A DNA stretch of 40,878 bases from CAWHMN01 sp051001135. GTDB lineage: Bacteria > Acidobacteriota > Terriglobia > Terriglobales > Acidobacteriaceae. The stretch covers positions 1 to 40,878 of the forward strand of contig JBPCNO010000018.1 of the NCBI GenBank assembly GCA_051001135.1, in the 5' to 3' direction. Below are positions 1-8,840 of the stretch, one piece after another. Below the pieces are notes generated by a model that did not search any database, was not told the DNA's origin, and saw only the letters and a list, made by a program, of their open reading frames with translations. The position numbers were made by a program, and so were the translations under genes. Position 1 is the stretch's first letter. Each line of letters starts with the position of its first letter.

Positions 1-606
1 CTCTTGCTGCATGCGGGATTAGCCTTCGATGCCTTGAAGGGCAGCGTCTCCAAGCTGCCGGAAGAGATCGATGAGCTCGCCGGACTGGTTCTGAGCCGGC
101 GTCGCGCCGTCGCGGAACGGTTGGCGCGCTTTACCATGCCGCAAGGCGCATCGCTGCGAATACGTATCCATGGCGATTACCATCTGGGGCAGGTGCTCCG
201 CTCCAAGGGCGATTTCGTCATTCTGGACTTCGAAGGCGAGCCGGCGCGCAGCCTGGGCGAACGGCGCGCCAAGCAATCGCCCATGAAAGATGTTGCGGGC
301 ATGCTGCGCTCCTTCAGCTATGCCGCCTATGCGGGCTTGCTGAAGGCGACAACCCGAAGGCCCGGCGACCGCTCGCGGCTGGATCCCTGGGCGCGCTTAT
401 GGGAGCATTCTGTCGGCGGAGCGTTTCTGCATGCGTACCGTCACGCGACGCAAGGTTCCGGGGTGGTGCCCGCGGAGGATGAGAGCTTCCGGCAGCTCCT
501 TGAGGTATACACGCTGGACAAGGCGCTCTATGAGCTGGTGTACGAGCTGAACAATCGGCCGGCCTGGGTGCGCATACCATTGAATGGCATTTTGGAAATA
601 CCATAG
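1..606 (+). CDS. Maltokinase (C-terminal part; probably TreS-maltokinase fusion), 5' truncated by window edge
   Basis: Only the last ~200 residues are present because the gene enters from the left edge. Maltokinase phosphorylates maltose to maltose-1-phosphate, linking trehalose to GlgE-type glucan synthesis; in many bacteria it is fused behind trehalose synthase (family knowledge). Visible here are the kinase catalytic motif HGDYHLGQVL, the metal-binding ILDFEGEPARSLGERR segment and the following K-SPMKDVAGMLRSF stretch, all diagnostic of Pep2/Mak enzymes and of TreS C-termini. The protein ends on a typical AWVRIPLNGIL tail. It precedes a GpgS-like glycosyltransferase by 134 bp, consistent with an osmolyte cluster. 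Whether TreS is fused upstream cannot be seen in this window. Confidence 0.88.
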   Translation, partial: LLLHAGLAFDALKGSVSKLPEEIDELAGLVLSRRRAVAERLARFTMPQGASLRIRIHGDYHLGQVLRSKGDFVILDFEGEPARSLGERRAKQSPMKDVAGMLRSFSYAAYAGLLKATTRRPGDRSRLDPWARLWEHSVGGAFLHAYRHATQGSGVVPAEDESFRQLLEVYTLDKALYELVYELNNRPAWVRIPLNGILEIP

Positions 607-740
607 CGGCATACTGGAGATGCCGTTCTCATGGCCGCGGCAGCGGCGAAACGGAATGGCAGAGCAGGCAACAGCGCAGGCCGGCGGCGGAAGAGGGAGC
701 CGGGCGACCGCGGGAAGCGGAAGAGTGAGTCGGAAGGACT

Positions 741-2081
741 ATGGCCAAGGTAGAAGCTCCTGAAGAGATCCGGCAGCCCGCAGAAGGCGTGGGGCTGGCG
801 GACGTGGTGATCGGCATACCGGGGCCGGTAGATGTGCAGCGTCTGCAATCGCTGACCGCGGCCGTGCCGTCGGCCTTGTCGACGGTGCGGGGGCTGCGCT
901 CGGAGAGTACGGGCGATGCGGCAGCGCCGGACCGTTCGAAGGTAGTGGTGCTGTATCCCTGCCCGCCCGGACTCCCGAACCTGACGGAAAGCCAAGCGGA
1001 GGGGGTGCGGTTTGTCTCCTATGACCTGCATGGCGCGACCAATCCGCAACTGCCCTGGCTCGGGCAGGCGGCGGCGTATGAAAGTTTGTTCAATCTGGCG
1101 CAGCAGATGCAGGCCCATGTATGCGTGGTGCTGAATCCCGATCTGCTCGCGCTGCAGGCACACGACATCGCAGGATTGAGCACGCCCGTGCTGGCGGGTG
1201 AGTGCGACCTGGCGATGCCGTTGTACCCGATAGGCCGCTTCGAGGGGCTGCTCAACCGCGCCGTGCTGGCGCCGGTAGCGCGGGCGCTCTACGGCAAGCG
1301 CGTGCGCTTCCCGCTGGCGCAGGACTTCGCGGTTTCGGCGGCGCTGCTGCCGCTGATGCTGCAGCAGATCGCCAAGAGCAGGATGCAGGGTCAGACGCTG
1401 CTGTGGCCGGCGACCGAGGCGGCGGTGCGCGAAGCCAAGATCTGCCAGGTGCACCTGCAGGTGCACCATGAGTTCTCCGCCGAGGGAGTGGACCTGACCG
1501 CAATCCTGAACCAGGTAGTAGGGCCGCTGTTCTTTGACATGGAGCGGCACGCGAGCGCCTGGCAGCGGACGCGCGGATCGCAGGAGACGATGGTGCGTGG
1601 CACGTTGGACGCGCAGACAACAGCCGGCCCGGCCGGCGGCGATCAGACGGTGGATCCGCGGCCCATGATCGAGGCCTTCCAACTGGGGCACCGCAGCCTG
1701 CAGGAAGTCTGGTCGTTGGTGCTGCCCCCGATTACGCTGCTCGAGCTGAAGCACCTCAGCCGGCAGCCGCTGGAGAGCTTCTCCATGGGAGATCAGTTGT
1801 GGGCGCGGGTGGTGTACGACTTTGCGCTGGCGCATCGGCTGCGGACGCTGAGCCGTAGCCATCTGCTCGGCGCGTTGACCCCGCTCTACCTGGGCTGGGT
1901 CGGCTCCTATGTCACGCAGATCTTGAAGCTCGCCGGGAACGCCGCTTCCGCAAATGGAAGCGACGACAGCGATGGGATAGACGAGGGCGAACGCAGGGCG
2001 GAGCGGCTGGCGCGCGCCTTTGAAGAGACCAAACCGTATCTGCTGCAGCGCTGGCGCTGGCCGGATCGCTTCAATCCTTAA
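741..2081 (+). CDS. Putative GT-A glycosyltransferase, GpgS/GT81-like
   Basis: A 446-residue protein, soluble by appearance. It opens with the LADVVIGIPGPVD segment seen at the start of GT2/GT81-type domains. Its middle part (MPLYPIGRFEGLLNR, then ARALYGKRVRFPLAQDFAVS) closely resembles the acceptor-side region of glucosyl-3-phosphoglycerate synthases and mannosylglycerate synthases, followed by LNQVVGPLFFDME, another family landmark. The usual N-terminal DGGSTDGT-like donor loop is not recognisable, so the donor site is divergent or activity may be altered. The region around residues 300-420 is an uncharacterised helical extension. Neighbours are maltokinase and an MscS-like protein, supporting a role in osmolytes or glycoconjugates. 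The substrate is unknown. Confidence 0.6.
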   Translation: MAKVEAPEEIRQPAEGVGLADVVIGIPGPVDVQRLQSLTAAVPSALSTVRGLRSESTGDAAAPDRSKVVVLYPCPPGLPNLTESQAEGVRFVSYDLHGATNPQLPWLGQAAAYESLFNLAQQMQAHVCVVLNPDLLALQAHDIAGLSTPVLAGECDLAMPLYPIGRFEGLLNRAVLAPVARALYGKRVRFPLAQDFAVSAALLPLMLQQIAKSRMQGQTLLWPATEAAVREAKICQVHLQVHHEFSAEGVDLTAILNQVVGPLFFDMERHASAWQRTRGSQETMVRGTLDAQTTAGPAGGDQTVDPRPMIEAFQLGHRSLQEVWSLVLPPITLLELKHLSRQPLESFSMGDQLWARVVYDFALAHRLRTLSRSHLLGALTPLYLGWVGSYVTQILKLAGNAASANGSDDSDGIDEGERRAERLARAFEETKPYLLQRWRWPDRFNP

Positions 2082-2116
2082 GGAGCGGCCGAGAGCGAGC
2101 GGGCGAGGAGAAATCT

Positions 2117-2830
2117 ATGTGGAATCAGATAACAAATACGCTGACGGATTCGATGGCGCGGGTGCTCAGCCGATTGGCTGCCCTGTTGCCCGGCATCTTC
2201 GCATTCCTGGTAGCGGTGATCTTCTTTACCTTGCTCGGATGGCTGTTTTCCTGGATCGTGCAGAAGGTGCTGGTGGGTCTGCGCGTAGATGAACGGATGG
2301 GCCGCGGCTCCGAGGCGATCGCCGAGTGGTCCCCCCGGTCGACCCCCACACGGCTGATCGCGGGAATTGTCTTCTGGTTCTTCTTTGTGCTGGGTATCGC
2401 GGTGGGTATTGAGGCGTTCGGAACATCGTCCGACCCCCTGATTGCCGCCGGCATTCTAGCCTATCTGCCCAAGCTGGTGGGCGCTGCGGTGATCCTGCTG
2501 GCGGGCAATATCGTCGCGCGGTTTCTCTCCCGCGGCGTGCTGATCGGCGCGGTCAACATGAATCTCCAGTACGCGCGGCTGCTGAGCCTGGGCATCAAGT
2601 GGCTGGTGCTGGTGCTGACGGCGGCAATGGCGCTCGACCATCTGCGCATTGGCGAAGAGATCGTGGAACTGGCGTTCGGCATTCTCTTCGGCGGCATCGT
2701 GCTGGCGCTGGCGCTTTCCGTGGGACTGGGTTCGCGAGAGGTGGTGAGCCGGTCGCTGGAACGCGAGACCACGCGCGCGGCCGCTGCGCCGGCGGAGATC
2801 GCATCCGAAGAGGGGCTGAAGCACTTCTGA
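2117..2830 (+). CDS. MscS-like / TM-helix repeat membrane protein
   Basis: A 237-residue integral membrane protein with about four or five hydrophobic segments: residues ~18-45 (LLPGIFAFLVAVIFFTLLGW), ~78-98, ~112-135 (PKLVGAAVILLAGNIVARFL), ~150-168 and ~183-203. The 'PKLVGAAVILLAGNIVARF' type segment is the conserved TM helix found in CmpX-like and other mechanosensitive-channel-related proteins. The full MscS beta-domain is not present; the protein stops soon after the last helix with an Ala/Glu-rich tail. An SD-like GAGGAGAAAT precedes the ATG. It lies 35 bp after the GpgS-like gene, probably in the same operon, which fits turgor control. Channel activity is inferred only. Confidence 0.7.
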   Translation: MWNQITNTLTDSMARVLSRLAALLPGIFAFLVAVIFFTLLGWLFSWIVQKVLVGLRVDERMGRGSEAIAEWSPRSTPTRLIAGIVFWFFFVLGIAVGIEAFGTSSDPLIAAGILAYLPKLVGAAVILLAGNIVARFLSRGVLIGAVNMNLQYARLLSLGIKWLVLVLTAAMALDHLRIGEEIVELAFGILFGGIVLALALSVGLGSREVVSRSLERETTRAAAAPAEIASEEGLKHF

Positions 2831-2970
2831 CCGGGCATACCTTTCGTTTTCCAGTTTCGTTTTCCAGTTTTCTTTTCCGAGCAGGCCGTGCGCCTGCCTC
2901 CTTTTTTGTTTGAACGACCTGAGCGTGCATGGACCTCCAGCGCACATCCAAGCTGGCAGAGAGGTGTTCG

Positions 2971-3873
2971 ATGAAGGCAGTTCTGATGAAGGGATACGGG
3001 AAGGCCGACCAGTTGGAATACGCGGAGGTGGAGCAGCCGTCGCCGGGAGCGGGCGAGGTGCTGGTGAGGGTGGAGGCCACGAGCGTGAATCCGGTGGACT
3101 GGAAGATACGCGAGGGCGCGTTCATGAAGGGGCAATTCGAGCTTCCTCTGATCCTGGGTCGCGATGTCGCGGGCGAGGTGGTGGAACTGGGCGCAGGCGT
3201 GAACGGGCTGCGCCAGGGCGACCGCGTGATGGGCATGGTGAATCATGCCTATGCGGAGTTCCTGGTGGCCAAGCCAGAGGATCTGGCGCGCATACCCGAG
3301 GGATTGAATACCGAAGATGCAGGGGCGCTGCCATTGATCCTCCAGACCGGTTCGCAACTGATCGAACTGGGGGTGGAGCCGAAGCCCGGCATGACTGTCC
3401 TGATCACGGGCGCGGTGGGTAGTGTGGGGCGGACCGCCGTGTTCGTCGCTAAGCAGCATGGCGCGGAGGTCATCGCCGGGGTGCGCAGACGGCAGGAGCA
3501 GCAGGCGGCGGCGCTGGGCGCGGATCGGGTGGTCGCGATCGACGATGACCGCGCGATCGAATCGCTGGGCGAGGTGGATGCGATCGCCGATACCGTCGAT
3601 CACGATGTCATCGGCAAGCTGATTCCGCACCTGCGCAAGGGCGGCATTCTGGGGACGGTGGTGGGAAAGCCAAACGCGGCCGAGGGGAAAGAGATCCAGG
3701 TCAACCAGGTGGTTGCCAGGCCTGACGCTAAACGCCTGCGGACACTGGCGGAGGCGGTGGCGAAGGGCGATCTGAAGATTCCCATCAGCGCGCGTTTACC
3801 ACTCTCCCGCGCAGGCGAGGCGCAGGACAAGGCGGAGAAGGGCGCCGAAGGCAAGATACTGCTGGTTCCGTGA
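2971..3873 (+). CDS. Quinone-type NAD(P)H oxidoreductase, zinc-independent MDR superfamily
   Basis: About 300 residues with the MDR (medium-chain dehydrogenase/reductase) layout. The N-terminal GroES-like half begins MKAVLMKGYG and contains the 'NPVDWKIREG' and 'LGRDVAGEVVELG' segments. The Rossmann half has the nucleotide-binding VLITGAVGSVGRTAV. The structural and catalytic zinc ligands of alcohol dehydrogenases are missing, as expected of QOR/NADP-dependent members. I chose ATG 2971 rather than the in-frame ATG at 2929 because GAGAGG lies just upstream and homologues begin at MKAV. A hairpin at 3905-3930 follows and may end the transcript. The substrate cannot be told from sequence. Confidence 0.85.
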   Translation: MKAVLMKGYGKADQLEYAEVEQPSPGAGEVLVRVEATSVNPVDWKIREGAFMKGQFELPLILGRDVAGEVVELGAGVNGLRQGDRVMGMVNHAYAEFLVAKPEDLARIPEGLNTEDAGALPLILQTGSQLIELGVEPKPGMTVLITGAVGSVGRTAVFVAKQHGAEVIAGVRRRQEQQAAALGADRVVAIDDDRAIESLGEVDAIADTVDHDVIGKLIPHLRKGGILGTVVGKPNAAEGKEIQVNQVVARPDAKRLRTLAEAVAKGDLKIPISARLPLSRAGEAQDKAEKGAEGKILLVP

Positions 3874-3904
3874 ACGGATTCCACCGTGAGTGGATTCGAC
3901 GGGT

Positions 3905-3930
3905 AAAGGCCGCGATGGCCAGCGGCCTTT
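3905..3930 (+). terminator. Putative terminator hairpin after the oxidoreductase
   Basis: Perfect 9-bp arms AAAGGCCGC and GCGGCCTTT enclose an 8-nt loop, 32 bp after the oxidoreductase stop and 130 bp before the EF-G-like start. The downstream sequence is TTTCTCCTC rather than a long U tract, so termination efficiency is uncertain. Confidence 0.5.
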
Positions 3931-4060
3931 CTCCTCAGGCATCGAGCGGTGCCGTGTCCGGCGGCGCCCTGCATGCATTGTCCCGCTGTGATATTCTTCA
4001 CGCCTTTCAAGGAAGTTCCTCCGCGCAGACGCGAGTTTGCGCACTGAAGCAGGAGGCTCG

Positions 4061-6253
4061 ATGAACGTCTTCTCCGGCAAGGACATTCGGAACGTGGCCA
4101 TTGCGGGTCACTTTCATAGCGGCAAAACCACCCTCATCTCCGCCCTGCTCGCTACCTCCGGCGCCGCTGCCTCGCTCGGCCGGGTGGACGACGGCACCGC
4201 CGTCACCGCCTATGACGAAGAGGAGATCTCCCGCCGCATGACCCTCTCCAACGCCGTCGCCTGGTGCGAATGGAATGGCGTGAAGGTCAACTGCGTCGAC
4301 ACGCCCGGCTTCAGCATGTTTGTCCACGAAGCAAAATGCGCCATGCTGCCCGTCGAATCCGCCGTTATCCTGCTCGACGCGAACGCCGGCATCGAACCCA
4401 TGACCACCCGCGTCTGGTCGTATGCCGAAGAGTTCTGCCTGCCGCGCATCTTCGTCGTCAATAAGCTCGATCGAGACTCCGGCAAGCCCTCTGGCGACGG
4501 CGCGAACGGCGCGATCGATGACACGCTTACACTGCTCCAATCCCTGCGCGATGCCTTCGGCCGCACCGTCGTTCCCATCCAGCTTCCTATCGGCGCGGGG
4601 TCCGCATTCTCCGGCGTCGTCGATCTCGTTTCCATGCAGGCCTTTCTCTACCCGTCCGGCTCGAACGGTAGAGGCAAGCCCACCGAGATCCCCGCCGAGA
4701 TGCTTGAAGCGGCCACGCAAGCCCATGAAGCTCTAGTCGAGCTGGTCGCCGAAGGCAAGGACGAGCTGATGGAAGAGTTCTTCGCTCAAGGCACCATCCC
4801 GGAAGAGCACCTGATCGCCGCCCTGCACGAGGCCATTCGCGAAGACCGCATCTTTCCCGTGCTCTTCGCCTCCGGCCAGGCCAACATCGGCACCGACCGG
4901 CTGCTGGAGTTCCTCCGCATCTATGCGCCCGCGCCGGCCGAACGCGCGCCCCTGCCCATACGCACCAACGGCGATGGAGCCGCTGCCTCCAACGGCCATG
5001 CCAAATCCGCAGACGGGAGCTCATCGATCGAGAGCAAGACGGCCACTCGCCCGGTCGCCGATGACCTGCCGCTCTCGGTCTACGTCTTCAAGACCATCTC
5101 CGACCCCTTCGCCGGACACATCTCGTTCTTCAAGGTCTTCTCCGGAGTGCTGCGCAATGACGCCACACTCCAGAACTACAACCGGAACGCCCTCGAGAAA
5201 TTCAGCCACCTCGCCATCATGGAAGGCAAGCTCGCCACCGGCGTCTCCGAACTGCACGCGGGCGATATCGGCGCAGTCACCAAGCTCAAGAGCACCTTCA
5301 CCGGCGACACGCTCGGCGACAAGGCCCATCCGGTCTTTTATGAACCCGCCGCGCTTCCCGAGCCCGCCATCTCCTTTGCCATCGAGCCCCGTACTCGCGC
5401 GGACGAAGACAAGCTCGCCAACGGCCTGCACCGTCTCATGGAAGAGGACACGCTGGTGCGCTTCTACCGCGACCCGCAGACGCAGGAATTCCTCATCGCC
5501 GGCACCGGCCAGCAGCACGTCGAAGTCATCGTCTCCAAATTGAAGAAGCGCTATCACACTGAGGTCACGCTCAAAGCGCCCAAGGTGCCCTATCGCGAGA
5601 CTATCCGCGCGAGTGCGCAGGCGCAGGGGCGGCACAAGAAACAGTCCGGAGGCCACGGCCAGTTCGGCGACTGCGTCATTCGCCTGGAGCCGCTGCCGCG
5701 CGGCGCGGGCTTTGAATTCGTCGATGACATCTTCGGCGGCGCCATCCCCAGAAACTACATTCCGGCGGTCGAAAAGGGCATTCAGGAAACCGCTGTGCGC
5801 GGCTTTCTCGCGGGCTATCCCATGGTCGACTTCCGCGCCACGCTGCTGGACGGCTCCTACCACGACGTCGATTCCAATGAACTCAGCTTTCGCGTCGCCG
5901 GCCGCCTCGCCTTTCGCAAATGCATGGCCCAGGCGCGCCCCGCCATCATTGAGCCCATCATGCGCGTCGAGATCGATGCGCCGGACTCCACCGCCGGCAC
6001 GCTGATGGGCGACCTCAACTCCCGCCGCGGCAAGGTGCAGGGTATGGAATCGCACGCCGGCTCGCTCACCCTGCGCGCCGAAGTCCCCTTGTCCGAGATG
6101 CTCACTTACGGCGCAGACCTCACCGCCATGACTCAGGGCCTGGGCACCTTCCACATGCAACTGGATCACTACGACTTCCTGCCCGCCGCCCAGCAGGAGA
6201 AAATCATCGCCGACTCCGCCCACCGCCTGCACGCTGAGGAGCAGGAGGCTTAG
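4061..6253 (+). CDS. Elongation factor G-like GTPase (non-canonical EF-G paralogue)
   Basis: A 730-residue translational GTPase. G1 reads GHFHSGKTT instead of the canonical AHIDAGKTT, G3 is DTPG and G4 is NKLD. The switch I / G2 segment reads EEEISRRMTLSNA where canonical EF-G has a 'QERERGITI' type sequence, so the effector loop is remodelled. Domains II to V follow, including the domain IV-type RHKKQSGGHGQFGDC and a C-terminal SRRGKVQGM segment, so the full EF-G architecture is present. The start at ATG 4061 is set by AGGAGG seven bases upstream; an in-frame GTG at 4037 is less likely. This fits the 'EF-G-like' family rather than the essential fusA, which normally sits beside rpsG/tuf. Its function (ribosome rescue, stress or recycling) is not established here. 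Confidence 0.85.
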   Translation: MNVFSGKDIRNVAIAGHFHSGKTTLISALLATSGAAASLGRVDDGTAVTAYDEEEISRRMTLSNAVAWCEWNGVKVNCVDTPGFSMFVHEAKCAMLPVESAVILLDANAGIEPMTTRVWSYAEEFCLPRIFVVNKLDRDSGKPSGDGANGAIDDTLTLLQSLRDAFGRTVVPIQLPIGAGSAFSGVVDLVSMQAFLYPSGSNGRGKPTEIPAEMLEAATQAHEALVELVAEGKDELMEEFFAQGTIPEEHLIAALHEAIREDRIFPVLFASGQANIGTDRLLEFLRIYAPAPAERAPLPIRTNGDGAAASNGHAKSADGSSSIESKTATRPVADDLPLSVYVFKTISDPFAGHISFFKVFSGVLRNDATLQNYNRNALEKFSHLAIMEGKLATGVSELHAGDIGAVTKLKSTFTGDTLGDKAHPVFYEPAALPEPAISFAIEPRTRADEDKLANGLHRLMEEDTLVRFYRDPQTQEFLIAGTGQQHVEVIVSKLKKRYHTEVTLKAPKVPYRETIRASAQAQGRHKKQSGGHGQFGDCVIRLEPLPRGAGFEFVDDIFGGAIPRNYIPAVEKGIQETAVRGFLAGYPMVDFRATLLDGSYHDVDSNELSFRVAGRLAFRKCMAQARPAIIEPIMRVEIDAPDSTAGTLMGDLNSRRGKVQGMESHAGSLTLRAEVPLSEMLTYGADLTAMTQGLGTFHMQLDHYDFLPAAQQEKIIADSAHRLHAEEQEA

Positions 6254-6568
6254 AACAGCAGCCGGGTGCCCCGTCCTGAGCAACGCGAAGGGTGGGATGC
6301 CGCGACACTTTCACTTGCGTCATTCCGAGCGAAGGGCGAGGGATATGCTTTTCTTCGACCTGGAGCAAACCTGCCGGTCGCAGCGCGGCCAAACCGGATG
6401 CGAATATCGAGCGGGCATTGTAGGCAATCGTGCGGATTGCATCCGATACGTATATCCAACGAGTGATTGACGCGCCCGGCGCTCAGTATTGACCACGAAG
6501 CCGTTTGCAGAACCTGCTTCAAATATATGACGGCAATGCATCACGTTACACCCTTCAGAAAGAGGAAC
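6254..6568. repeat. Intergenic region with two dispersed-repeat fragments
   Basis: This 315-bp gap contains no credible gene. At about 6263-6300 a GGGTGCCCC...AAGGGTGGGATGC element occurs, and at about 6320-6360 a TCATTCCGAGCGAAG...GGGATATGC element; relatives of both lie near 8075-8175, 20262 and 21135-21336. A 7-bp inverted repeat CGGATGC/GCATCCG spans 6395-6445. The promoter of the downstream secreted protein is presumably in the AT-richer part after ~6420, but I could not fix it. Confidence 0.5.
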
Positions 6569-8059
6569 ATGAAGAAACAAACGATTGTGTGTCCGCTGAT
6601 AGCGACCGTCTTTCTGCTTCCCGCCATCGCGTCAGCGCAAACGCAAGCGCCGCTGTCCCCGGCGCCCCATGCCCAGGTCACCACACTGACTGGGCCCGGC
6701 TTCTTCAGCGAGCCCTCCGTCGCGGTCAATCCACTCAACCCGCAGCAGGTGGTGGTTGCGTATCAGGTGCCCGCGTCCATCGCCTACTCCACCGACGCCG
6801 GCGTTACCTGGCAGAAGGCCGCGAACACCGCTCCGCCCAACTTCAAAGTCTCGGGCGATGTCTCCGTGACCTATGACAACCAGGGCCACGCCATCCTCTG
6901 CTACATCGCCTTCAACAAGCTCGGGACCTTCAACTACTGGGGCCATGCGACCAACACCAACGGCATCCTGGTGCGCCGGTCGCTCGACGGCGGAAAGACC
7001 TGGGAGGCCTCGCCCATCACCGTCTCGGTGCAGGAGCAGAAGCCCGGCGTTCCCATGGAAGACAAGCCCTACGTGGTCGCTGATACCGGTCACGGCCCCT
7101 ATGCGGGCAATCTCTACATCGCCTGGACGCGCTGGGGCTTAGCGGATTCCCGCATGGTCTTCACCCGGTCCACCGACGACGGCAAGACCTGGTCCACGCC
7201 CACCGAGATCGATCAGCATCCAGGGCTGCCGCGCGACGACAATGGGGCGCTTGAAGGCTTTGACGGCGCGGTCGGCGCGGACAGCACGCTCTACGCTGTC
7301 TGGTCCGATGGAAGGGAAGTGCAGTTCACCACCTCACGCGACGGCGGCAAGACCTTCGCCCGCGTGCGCGATGTCCTGAGCACCGCGCCCAGCATGTTTG
7401 CCGTGCAGGATTTTGAACGCGCCAACGGCTTCCCGCAGATCGCTGTAGATCCACGCAGCGGCGACTATAAACACGCTCACCTCTACGTCACCTGGAGTGA
7501 CTACCGCAACGGAGACATCGATGTATTCTGCGCCACCTCCACCGACGGAGGACGCAAGTGGAGCGCTCCGATTCGCGTCAACAACGATCCGGTACACGAT
7601 GGCAGCGACCAGTTCTACCAGTGGCTCACGGTCGATCCTGCAACCGGTGCCGTGTCCATTCTCTTCTACGATCGACGCGGAGATCCCACCAACAACAAGA
7701 CCTTCGTGACGCTCGCTCGCTCCACCGACGGCGGCAAGACCTTCAGCAACTACGCCTGGAGCACCCCGCCCTTCGTCGCCAACGATCAGGAGTTCATGGG
7801 CGATTACAGCGGCATCGCCTCCTACAACAATCGCGTCTACGGCACGTGGACGGAAGACACCCCCGCGCCAAAGACCCCGCCACCACCCGGCCCCGCGGAG
7901 AAGACCGGTCCCCCGGAGAAGACCGGCCCCGCCGAGAAGACCATCCCCCCGCCGGGACCATCCGCCAGCACACCGAGGAAGTCCGAACCCAAGGAGCCTA
8001 TCCCGGACGAGAAGAAGAACCACACCATCGTGCGCGTCGGCGTAGCGCAGTTCCCATAA
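6569..8059 (+). CDS. Secreted BNR/Asp-box repeat protein (sialidase-fold exo-glycosidase-like)
   Basis: About 496 residues. It starts with a signal peptide (MKKQTIVCPLIATVFLLPAIASA, cleavage near SA-Q). The body carries a series of Asp-box motifs of the S-x-D-G-G-K-T-W kind: SLDGGKTW, STDDGKTW, SRDGGKTF, STDGGRKW and STDGGKTF, which mark a multi-bladed beta-propeller of the sialidase type. The last ~65 residues are low-complexity and Pro/Lys/Glu-rich with repeated 'PAEKTGPPEKTG' units, probably a flexible tail. ATG 6569 was chosen because AGAGGAAC precedes it and the signal peptide starts there, despite an upstream in-frame ATG. Catalytic Arg-triad residues cannot be assigned with confidence, so 'exo-alpha-sialidase' is only a fold-level name. 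Confidence 0.78.
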   Translation: MKKQTIVCPLIATVFLLPAIASAQTQAPLSPAPHAQVTTLTGPGFFSEPSVAVNPLNPQQVVVAYQVPASIAYSTDAGVTWQKAANTAPPNFKVSGDVSVTYDNQGHAILCYIAFNKLGTFNYWGHATNTNGILVRRSLDGGKTWEASPITVSVQEQKPGVPMEDKPYVVADTGHGPYAGNLYIAWTRWGLADSRMVFTRSTDDGKTWSTPTEIDQHPGLPRDDNGALEGFDGAVGADSTLYAVWSDGREVQFTTSRDGGKTFARVRDVLSTAPSMFAVQDFERANGFPQIAVDPRSGDYKHAHLYVTWSDYRNGDIDVFCATSTDGGRKWSAPIRVNNDPVHDGSDQFYQWLTVDPATGAVSILFYDRRGDPTNNKTFVTLARSTDGGKTFSNYAWSTPPFVANDQEFMGDYSGIASYNNRVYGTWTEDTPAPKTPPPPGPAEKTGPPEKTGPAEKTIPPPGPSASTPRKSEPKEPIPDEKKNHTIVRVGVAQFP

Positions 8060-8069
8060 ATTTGCCGGC

Positions 8070-8180
8070 GCTCTCATCTTGAGCGAAGTCGAAGGATCTC
8101 CTTCTGTCTTTCATGCCGAAGCCAGACCGGGCGCCCCATTTTGAGCGAGCCGGTTTTGCGAGCGAAGAGTGGGAGACCAC
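8070..8180. repeat. Dispersed intergenic repeats
   Basis: Between two convergent genes lie a TCATCTTGAGCGAAG...GAAGGATCTCC element (from ~8075) and a GGGCGCCCCATTTTGAGCG...AGAGTGGGAG element (~8128-8172). They resemble elements at 6263-6360, 20262-20305 and 21135-21336, suggesting REP-like families scattered in intergenic space. Confidence 0.5.
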
Positions 8181-8234
8181 CTCAGTTCATCCATGCTCAT
8201 CGACTTGTAGGGACTAATCCTGCCCGCGCCGGAC

Positions 8235-8669
8235 TCAGAGCTCCACAGCCTCACCGCCCCAAGCCGCCGGTTCGACATCCTCCACCGTTTGCGTTAGCGT
8301 CCAGATGTGTCCGGCGAAGTCTTCCAGAGTGGCCTGCCGCTCACCGTACACATGAGTCTGTGGAGCATGCACCAGGCGCGCCCCGTGTGCCACGGCGCGC
8401 GTGCACAAGGCGTCCACATCCGGCACGCGAAGCATCACCGAACTTCTGGTCGCCCACTGTCTGTCTTTACCCTCCTCACCCACGACCAGGCAGGCAGACC
8501 CGAACCACATCTGCGCGCGATGGCTGCCGATCCTCAGCCGCACACGGAAACCGAACGCGGCTTCCAGCCACGCCACGGCCGCGGCCACATCCGAATACGC
8601 CACTACTGGAATCACTGCGCAAGGCGGAGCCGACCGATTCTTCACCGCGTAACCCTCAGCCATCACCAT
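8235..8669 (-). CDS. VOC (glyoxalase/bleomycin-resistance/PhnB-like) family protein
   Basis: About 144 residues forming a single VOC module. It has the leading 'AVIPVVAYSDVAAAVAWLEAAFGF' pattern (cut here at AVIPVVAYSDVAA), a middle MWFGSACLVVGE strand and a C-terminal 'ATLEDFAGHIWTLTQ' strand typical of PhnB-like and glyoxalase-like members. The likely start is ATG at 8669, with CTGAGG five bases upstream on the minus strand; 8663 and 8693 are alternatives. It lies convergent to the BNR-protein gene and divergent from the esterase gene. Such proteins bind metals or small hydrophobic ligands; the substrate is unknown. Confidence 0.75.
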   Translation of the reverse strand: MVMAEGYAVKNRSAPPCAVIPVVAYSDVAAAVAWLEAAFGFRVRLRIGSHRAQMWFGSACLVVGEEGKDRQWATRSSVMLRVPDVDALCTRAVAHGARLVHAPQTHVYGERQATLEDFAGHIWTLTQTVEDVEPAAWGGEAVEL

Positions 8670-8840
8670 ACATTCCTCAGAAGAAGTGTTCATGGTAAAT
8701 GCGGTTCCCGAAAGCAACCGATCACTTCCCAGAAGCCGACTTGTCGGTACCTACCCGCGGGTAAAGGCATCCTATGCAGGGTGCAATGTTCCTTAAACTG
8801 GCTTGGTAGCGCGCTGACGAAGTCGCGCGTGAGGCTGCCC

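Noticed and set aside
528..1862. Long minus-strand open frame antisense to the GpgS-like gene
   Set aside because: Arg/Gln/His-rich composition typical of a GC-rich shadow frame, no domain, and it overlaps a convincing gene.
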